Assembly (NCBI GenBank): GCA_030699205.1
Contig: JAUYJY010000015.1
Coordinates: forward strand, 1-15,891
Length of the DNA: 15,891 nt
Direction of reading: 5' to 3'
Origin: Candidatus Pacearchaeota archaeon
GTDB taxonomy: Archaea > Nanobdellota > Nanobdellia > Pacearchaeales > GW2011-AR1
Of the stretch, positions 10,684 to 15,891 are shown in pieces. The notes beneath the pieces were generated by a model. It searched no databases. It had not been told where the DNA came from and worked only from the letters and a program-made list of their open reading frames with translations. How positions within the stretch are numbered: the stretch's first letter is position 1; each line of letters opens with the position of its first letter. A program made the position numbers and the translations under genes.

Positions 10684-13659
10684 TTAATAACTTCTGAATG
10701 TTGATTTATATGAATTTAACATATCATTGATGCTTGTTTCTACAACCACCTTGCCTCTTCTTCCATCAATAATAAATCTATCATCTGCCCTTATAACTCC
10801 AATTCTTGCAACACTCCCCCCTTTCACTACACTTTCAAATTCAGAAGCATAATCAGGATTAACTGTAACAACTAGTCTTCCTTGGCTTTCTGAATATAAT
10901 GCAAAATCATCCCTCATCTCAACGTCTCTTAATTCTCCAAGCGAAACTTCCATTCCTAACCTTCCACCCATTGCAATCTTGGCTAACGCTATTCCTAAAC
11001 CTCCTCTGTGAATACTTTGAGAAGAAGCAATTAACTCCTGGTCTAATGCCTGAAAGAATTTTTCATATAATATTCTGTTTTCTGCAAGTCTAACATCCGG
11101 AACATTATTTCCAATAAATCTTTGTCCCCTCAATTGTTCTCCCATCATCGCAAAGTATTCAGAACCTCCAAGCTCTTCAGAATTTTCTCCCAATACATAT
11201 ACAAAATCTCCAGGAATTTTTGCATCTAATGAAACTGCTTTCCTAACATCATCCATAACAGCAATAGAAGAAACAAGTAACGTTGGAGGAACAGATATTT
11301 TTACAGGATTCCCGTTTTCATCAAACCCCTTAAAATCATTAAACATACTATCCTTTCCTGAAATAAATGGAGTTCCATAAGCTACAGCAGCATCATAACA
11401 TGCCTGTACAGCCCTTTTTAATTGTCCTAATCTTTCGGGTTCAGTTGAGCTACACCAACAAAAATTATCCAGTAATGCGATTCTATCAAGATTAGCCCCA
11501 ACCGCAACGGCATTTCTTATAGCGGTATCTATTGCCGCCGCCGCCATATTGTAAGTATCTATATCACTATAGCTTGGATTTAATCCTTGAGATATAACAA
11601 TTCCTTTATTTGATCCTAAAACAGGTCTAACAATTGTTGCATCTCCATTTACTCTTCCCCTTCCCTGCAATGGTTTAAGAACAGATCCTCCCTGAACTTC
11701 ATGATCATATTGTTGTGAAATGAATTCAAAACTTGCAATATTTTTTCTTCTTAACATTGAATGCATTGTTCCTGTTAAGTTTTCAAGTTCAGAAAAATCC
11801 GGCTCTTCATGCCTTTGTCTTGTAAAGGTTGTTTTAATTGGTCTTTTTGGTAATCCTTCATGCAAGAAATTCATTTCAACATCCATTACTTTTCTTCCAT
11901 CATAATCAACAACACATTTTCCAGAATCTGTAAACTCTCCAATAACCGTTGCTTCAACTCCTCTTCTCTGCATTAATCCTGATAATTCATTCCATTTCTC
12001 TTTAGGAACAGATAAAGTCATTCTCTCTTGAGATTCTGAAACCCAAATTTCCCAAGGCTGTAAGCCAGGATATTTTAACGGGACTTTATTCAAATCAACA
12101 TAACATCCACCAGACTCTTTGGCCATTTCCGGAACAGAACAAGATAATCCTCCAGCACCATTATCAGTGATACTCGTATACAATTCTCTATCTCTTGCCT
12201 CTTTTAGAATAGCATCACTTAATTTCTTTTGTGTTATTGGATCTCCAATTTGAACTGCGGTAGCAGGACTTCCTGAATCTATTGCTTCAGATGAAAATGT
12301 CGCTCCATGTATTCCGTCTTTTCCAACTCTCCCTCCAACCATTACAACATAATCTCCAGGTCTTGCTTCCTTCTCATGAGAAACTCTTCCTGCACTTTCT
12401 CTTGGAATTAATCCAAGAGTTCCGACAAAGACTAATGGTTTTCCTTTAAATCTTTCATCAAAATAAATAAATCCTTGTGGACTTGGAATTCCGGATTGAT
12501 TTCCTCCAGAATTTACACCGGCAATAACTCCATCCATAATTCTTCTCGGAGATAACATTCTCTGAGTTTTATTTGCTCCTTTATACAAAGGTCTTTCATC
12601 TTCAGGATCAGCAAAACAAAATCCATATCTATTAACAACGGGCTTAGAGCCCAAACCAAAACCGATTGCATCTCTATTAACTCCAACAATTCCTGTAATA
12701 GCTCCGCCAAATGGATCTAATGCACTTGGAGAATTATGAGTTTCAACTTTATCTGTTATTAAATGATTTTCATCAAAATCAATTGCTCCGGCATTATCAC
12801 TAAATACAGAAACACAGAAATCTCTATCTCCCTTTGTAGTTCTAACAACCTTAGTTGCTCTTTTGATAAATTGTTTATACAAGCCTTCAGTAAATTCATC
12901 AATTGGATCAGCAAAAATTGTATGTTTGCAATGCTCGCTCCATGTTTGAGCTATAGATTCCAGTTCCATATCAGTAGGATTTCTTCCTTGGCTTTCAAAA
13001 TAACCTCTGATTGTTTTCATATAAGTTAAATCCAAGGCTAAAGGTCCTCTTCTTGTTCCATCAGCATTTACAATTCCTTGTTTTCCAATAGCAACAAGTT
13101 CATCTTCACTTACATTAAGAAGATCAACAAGACCTGCTCCGGGTTTTTCAGAAATTCTAACTCTAGGAACATTAACCCCCATTCCACCATTTGCAGCAAA
13201 CTCGTCATACCCTCTAACCTGAATTCTTTGTATCAATGGGTTTGCTAAAGATTCTCCTATTATTTGAGCATCTTCTCTTGTTAAACTACCTGACAAAAAC
13301 ATTAGCTGAGAACTATAAGCGGTCTGTCCATTTAGTTTTCTTTTTAATAAATCGGAAACCCCTTCTCTGACAGTATTTCCAACATTATCCGTAACTCCTG
13401 GAAGAAATCCGATTTCAACAGCATAATCAAATTTTGGTTGAAAAGAATCATTAATTCTCCCTTCCTGAAAAACAGGATTAGCTAACATATCGATAACTCT
13501 TTCTAAATCCCCTTCCTCTAAATCAGCTTCAAAAGTATAAACATCAACTAGCTCAACATTATCAACTTTCTCTGAAAAACCATTGGCGTCAAGTTCTCTT
13601 TTCCTTACCTGCGCTCTTGTGTCAGGTATTTTCTGTACAACTTCGATTCTGTGAGCCAT
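10684..13659 (-). CDS. purL: FGAM synthase, PurS-PurL fusion type
   Basis: Converts FGAR, ATP and ammonia to FGAM. At 991 residues it is far longer than the 700-750 of the usual small PurL. The first 150 residues look like two PurS-like modules (about 4-72 and 77-150), which may explain why no separate purS is present. The synthetase core has WSEHCKH (SEHC at 241-244), VETHNSPSALDPFGGA (about 305-320) and, later, the second-half FISGKDSM. No glutaminase domain is fused; PurQ supplies it. The ATG at 13659 has a box, TTTTTAA on the minus strand (13682-13688), at leaderless spacing. This PurSL architecture is known mainly from bacteria, so transfer is possible, but I cannot test it here. Confidence 0.95.
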   Translation of the reverse strand: MAHRIEVVQKIPDTRAQVRKRELDANGFSEKVDNVELVDVYTFEADLEEGDLERVIDMLANPVFQEGRINDSFQPKFDYAVEIGFLPGVTDNVGNTVREGVSDLLKRKLNGQTAYSSQLMFLSGSLTREDAQIIGESLANPLIQRIQVRGYDEFAANGGMGVNVPRVRISEKPGAGLVDLLNVSEDELVAIGKQGIVNADGTRRGPLALDLTYMKTIRGYFESQGRNPTDMELESIAQTWSEHCKHTIFADPIDEFTEGLYKQFIKRATKVVRTTKGDRDFCVSVFSDNAGAIDFDENHLITDKVETHNSPSALDPFGGAITGIVGVNRDAIGFGLGSKPVVNRYGFCFADPEDERPLYKGANKTQRMLSPRRIMDGVIAGVNSGGNQSGIPSPQGFIYFDERFKGKPLVFVGTLGLIPRESAGRVSHEKEARPGDYVVMVGGRVGKDGIHGATFSSEAIDSGSPATAVQIGDPITQKKLSDAILKEARDRELYTSITDNGAGGLSCSVPEMAKESGGCYVDLNKVPLKYPGLQPWEIWVSESQERMTLSVPKEKWNELSGLMQRRGVEATVIGEFTDSGKCVVDYDGRKVMDVEMNFLHEGLPKRPIKTTFTRQRHEEPDFSELENLTGTMHSMLRRKNIASFEFISQQYDHEVQGGSVLKPLQGRGRVNGDATIVRPVLGSNKGIVISQGLNPSYSDIDTYNMAAAAIDTAIRNAVAVGANLDRIALLDNFCWCSSTEPERLGQLKRAVQACYDAAVAYGTPFISGKDSMFNDFKGFDENGNPVKISVPPTLLVSSIAVMDDVRKAVSLDAKIPGDFVYVLGENSEELGGSEYFAMMGEQLRGQRFIGNNVPDVRLAENRILYEKFFQALDQELIASSQSIHRGGLGIALAKIAMGGRLGMEVSLGELRDVEMRDDFALYSESQGRLVVTVNPDYASEFESVVKGGSVARIGVIRADDRFIIDGRRGKVVVETSINDMLNSYKSTFRSY

Positions 13660-13681
13660 ATTATTTCTTAAAGACTTAATC

Positions 13682-13688
13682 TTAAAAA
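13682..13688 (-). promoter_or_regulatory. TATA box of the purine operon
   Basis: TTTTTAA read on the minus strand is centred about 26 bases from the purL ATG. It is the only promoter-like box for purL-purQ-purN, whose genes are spaced by zero or one base. Confidence 0.5.
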
Positions 13689-13745
13689 GTTAATTATTCT
13701 TTAGTATCTAACTCCCTTTCACTTTACAACCAACACAAAGGAAAT

Positions 13746-13755
13746 CTTTATAAAG
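13746..13755 (+). promoter_or_regulatory. TATA box of rps8e
   Basis: CTTTATAAAG is a perfect palindrome centred 25.5 bases before the ATG at 13776. Confidence 0.6.
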
Positions 13756-13775
13756 CATTTTCTTAATCTTTAAAC

Positions 13776-14138
13776 ATGAAACAAGGAAGAAAAACAACCG
13801 GAGGAAAATACCACCTAAGTAGGAAAAAGAAACTCTATGAAAGAAAGGGAATTGAAACAAAAACAGTACTCGGCGAACTAAGAAAAAAAACAATCAGAGT
13901 AAAAGGTGGAAACAAACAGCAAAGATTACTAAGAGCAGACACCGCAAACATAATAATTGACAAAAAAGCACAAAAAACAGAAATAAAAAATGTTATTGAA
14001 ACTCCGCAAAACAATTTCCTTGCAAGGCAGAACAGATTAATGAAAGGCGCAATTATAGAAACCTCAAAAGGAAAAGCAAGAATTACAAATCGACCAGGAA
14101 GAGAAGGTTTTGTAAATGCAGTTCTAATCCGCGAATAA
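13776..14138 (+). CDS. rps8e: Ribosomal protein S8e (eS8)
   Basis: This 120-residue small-subunit protein of the archaeal/eukaryotic S8e family has no bacterial homologue. The N-terminus KQGRKTTGGKYHLSRKKK is the diagnostic rRNA-binding block (family QGRS.RK.TGG). RLLRADTANI and NNFLARQNRLMKGAIIET follow the usual beta-barrel order. GKARITNRPGREGFVNAVLI is the conserved C-terminus. Archaeal S8e is typically near 125 residues, so it is full length. The start is supported by a palindromic TATA box at leaderless spacing. It diverges from purL with a 116-base gap that holds both promoters. Confidence 0.95.
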   Translation: MKQGRKTTGGKYHLSRKKKLYERKGIETKTVLGELRKKTIRVKGGNKQQRLLRADTANIIIDKKAQKTEIKNVIETPQNNFLARQNRLMKGAIIETSKGKARITNRPGREGFVNAVLIRE

Positions 14139-14139
14139 G

Positions 14140-14147
14140 TTTTTAAA
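14140..14147 (+). promoter_or_regulatory. TATA-like box of the 140-residue protein gene
   Basis: TTTTTAAA begins just after the S8e stop codon and lies about 35 bases before the ATG at 14179, implying a short leader of about ten bases. A second box, CTATAAAG, at 14157-14164 is too close to serve that ATG. Confidence 0.35.
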
Positions 14148-14178
14148 CCTCAAATTCTATAAAGTTCAGCAACATAAA

Positions 14179-14601
14179 ATGAGTATAAATACAGGGTTAA
14201 CAAAAGAAAGAATTTTATACATAAGTTCACAGGTTGGAACAAACCCAACAGATACTACAGTTATGAAAACTATTTTAGAAGCACAACCCCCTGTTGTCCC
14301 TGAAAGTATAGCAAGAGTACTGCAAGCTCAATGCCCAAACCTCGGGGAAGATGACAATGGAACAAGAAGAGCAGTTTATGATGGAATAATAACTGCAATA
14401 ACAACTACACAAAACCCGTTTGAAGTTGGAACAAATCTTGAACTAACAACTTTTAAAGAATCTACAAGACCTATACATATAACTCCCGAAGGACACCCCC
14501 ATGAATCATTAAGGGCCTATAACGGAGGTGCAACAGGAAGAACATACTACGATGGAAATCGCGTAGAAGAACACGGCGGACCCGCCTCACCATTAAATTA
14601 A
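14179..14601 (+). CDS. Unrecognised 140-residue protein
   Basis: I do not recognise this protein. Residues 1-75 look helical and are rich in threonine, alanine and valine (ILYISSQVGTNPTDTTVMKTILEAQ is an example segment, quoted in part: TNPTDTTVMKTILEAQ). The region around CPNLGEDDNGTRRAVYDGI resembles a compact helical domain. The last 45 residues are rich in glycine, proline, histidine and charged residues (HITPEGHPHES, RVEEHGGPASPLN) and are probably disordered. There are no membrane helices. It lies between S8e and TFB on the same strand, with its own TATA-like box, so co-regulation with translation and transcription genes is possible. An orphan specific to this lineage seems likely. Confidence 0.6.
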   Translation: MSINTGLTKERILYISSQVGTNPTDTTVMKTILEAQPPVVPESIARVLQAQCPNLGEDDNGTRRAVYDGIITAITTTQNPFEVGTNLELTTFKESTRPIHITPEGHPHESLRAYNGGATGRTYYDGNRVEEHGGPASPLN

Positions 14602-14636
14602 TAATTCCCAAGTTTTCTAAATTTTTCAAACCGAAA

Positions 14637-14688
14637 GGTTTATAAACCAAAAACTTTATAAACCCCTGTCTAAACTCCATTTTTAAAG
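14637..14688 (+). promoter_or_regulatory. Triple TATA-like promoter region of tfb
   Basis: Three boxes stand in a row: GGTTTATAAACC at 14637-14648, a perfect palindrome; TTTATAAACC at 14655-14664; and TTTTTAAAG at 14680-14688. Only the last is at leaderless spacing, about 24 bases from the ATG. The two upstream boxes share ten bases and are 16 bases apart, roughly one and a half helical turns. They could be alternative promoters, or sites where TBP and TFB act on their own gene. Confidence 0.5.
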
Positions 14689-14708
14689 TTTACTCATAAC
14701 CCCTCAAA

Positions 14709-15635
14709 ATGTCATATATAAAACGTTGCCCTGAATGTCAAAGCATTAATCTTACTCACGACGACCAAAGAGGTGAAATAATCTGCGGAGATTGTGGACT
14801 TCTTATTGAAGAAAAAATGGTAGACACCGGTCAGGATGCTGGAGGGCAATTTGACAAATCGGAAAAAAAGGGAAGAGGCGGAGCACCCATATCAAGACAA
14901 AAATTTGACCAAGGCCTTACAACTAACGTTGGAGAAATATCTGATATCTATCGTCTCGAGTCAGGACAAACAAGAAAATTCTTACGTTTAAAGAAATGGC
15001 AGGAAAGAGTTTCAACATCAATTGAAAGAAACCTTCGTTTAGCAATGGCGGAACTAAGGCGTGTCAGCTCATTCTTGACCTTGCCTTCAGTAGTCAGAGA
15101 TGAAGCATCAAGAGTTTATCAATTTGTATTGCAAAGAGGTTTAGTTCGTGGACGCTCAATGGAATCAGTCATCGCGGCCTGCATCTATGCCGCTTGCAGA
15201 TCATATAACATCCCAAGAACATTAGACGAAATTGCAAATGCCTCAGATGTCGCAAGAAAAGAAATTGGAAGAACTTACAGGTTCATAATCAGAAAACTTG
15301 GAATTAAAGTAAAACCCTCGTCGCCAAAGGATTATATTTCAAGATTTTCCTCAATCTTGCACTTATCTCCAAAAGCACAAAATGAAGCCCTAAAAATTCT
15401 AAAAAAAGCAGACATTTCTGAATTAACCTCTGGAAGAGGACCTGCAGGAATTGCAGCCGCAGCCCTTTACGTTTCAGCATTAATGAACGACGAAAAAAAG
15501 ACACAAAGAGAAGTGGCAGACGTAGCGGGAATAACCGAAGTTACAATAAGAAACAGATACAAAGAACTCATAGACAAATTAGGCATTGAAGACAAACTTA
15601 AAGCAAAGGAAATTGAATCTAAAATTAAAGTTTAA
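14709..15635 (+). CDS. tfb: Transcription initiation factor TFB
   Basis: Archaeal homologue of TFIIB. It joins TBP on the TATA box, contacts the BRE and places RNA polymerase. The N-terminal zinc ribbon is complete (C7, C10, C26, C29: CPEC...CGDC). The B-reader/linker stretch GAPISRQKFDQGLTT (about 58-72) matches the family's G-G/A-P-x5-D-x-GL-T pattern. Two cyclin repeats follow, at about 105-190 (with VIAACIYAACRSYNIPRTLDEIA) and 200-295 (with GIAAAALYVSALM and TQREVADVAGITEVTIRNRY, the helix-turn-helix that reads the BRE). The length, 308 residues, is normal. Whether other TFB copies exist cannot be told here. Confidence 0.96.
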   Translation: MSYIKRCPECQSINLTHDDQRGEIICGDCGLLIEEKMVDTGQDAGGQFDKSEKKGRGGAPISRQKFDQGLTTNVGEISDIYRLESGQTRKFLRLKKWQERVSTSIERNLRLAMAELRRVSSFLTLPSVVRDEASRVYQFVLQRGLVRGRSMESVIAACIYAACRSYNIPRTLDEIANASDVARKEIGRTYRFIIRKLGIKVKPSSPKDYISRFSSILHLSPKAQNEALKILKKADISELTSGRGPAGIAAAALYVSALMNDEKKTQREVADVAGITEVTIRNRYKELIDKLGIEDKLKAKEIESKIKV

Positions 15636-15746
15636 TTTTAAAAATGGTGATTAATACATTTTAACACCAAAAAAAGCTTAGTTTAAATCCATTAAAAAAT
15701 TAAAATAATAAAAAACATAAATTATCCTCGGTAAATCCAGTTATTA

Positions 15747-15891
15747 TAGCCTAAGACATTTATAATTTAACAGTATTTGTCTTAGACTATTAGCGGAAGA
15801 ACAAAAAACTGTTCAAAATATGGACAATTCTGTTGATTAGCACAATTGTTTTCAGAATTGTACAGATAGAGAATTCTGGACAAATAGTGTT
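15747..15891. repeat. Dispersed element, left hairpin and body
   Basis: The hairpin TAGCCTAAGACA (15747-15758) with TGTCTTAGACTA (15778-15789) has one mismatch and a 19-base loop. The loop matches the 8975-8993 loop at 16 of 19 positions, so the arms are nearly constant while the loop drifts. The following 102 bases equal window positions 1-102. If the molecule is circular, this piece continues directly into 103-140 and forms one full copy of about 183 bases. If not, the two window ends are separate copies. Confidence 0.7.

Noticed and set aside
12763..13029. Open 88-codon plus-strand frame
   Set aside because: It lies wholly inside purL on the opposite strand and looks like a shadow frame.

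Overview
The window looks like a piece of an archaeal genome, most likely from a small-genome DPANN lineage of the Woesearchaeota/Pacearchaeota type; that placement is inference from gene style and not from a marker tree. Archaeal or eukaryote-type parts are ribosomal proteins S17e and S8e, a TFB transcription factor, an Sm/LSm protein, an archaeal RNase Z, a MinD/ParA ATPase and a tRNA with a bulge-helix-bulge intron. The DNA is AT-rich. Many start codons lie about 25-26 bases from the centre of an AT-rich TATA box, which implies leaderless transcripts, and I used this spacing to choose several starts.

Layout. 1-140: part of a short dispersed element. 349-534: S17e. 550-1050: a small membrane protein and an intron-bearing tRNA(CAT), followed by a 94-base insert bounded by a copy of the tRNA 3' end. 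1050-3594 (minus strand): HIT protein, an unrecognised 272-residue protein, Nudix hydrolase and MinD-like ATPase. 3710-6457 (minus): a tight cluster of ASCH protein, glycyl-tRNA synthetase with an extra N-terminal domain, HExxH peptidase-like protein and PLDc_N-like membrane protein. 6595-6987: an unrecognised protein. 7083-7327 (minus): tRNA-Cys and tRNA-Arg around a partial duplication. 7403-8540: RNase Z convergent with LSm. 8541-9092: a 550-base gene-free stretch ending in a short copy of the dispersed element. 9093-13659 (minus): a purine operon, purSL-type purL, purQ and purN. 13776-15635: S8e, an unrecognised protein and TFB. 15747-15891: the left part of the dispersed element.

The genes are mostly housekeeping: translation (S17e, S8e, GlyRS, three tRNAs), RNA processing (RNase Z, LSm), transcription initiation (TFB) and early purine synthesis. 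PurN makes FGAR, and PurSL with PurQ converts FGAR to FGAM.

The first 102 bases and the last 102 bases are identical. Either this is a closed circle with its ends overlapped, or a chromosomal contig that broke inside a dispersed repeat at both ends. The internal third copy and the core-gene content favour the second reading. I see no clear defence system, CRISPR array, transposase or replication gene. The best candidates for something undescribed are the hairpin-plus-inverted-repeat element (three partial or full copies), the tRNA 3'-end duplication, the partial tRNA-Cys duplication, the GlyRS fusion and several orphan proteins.
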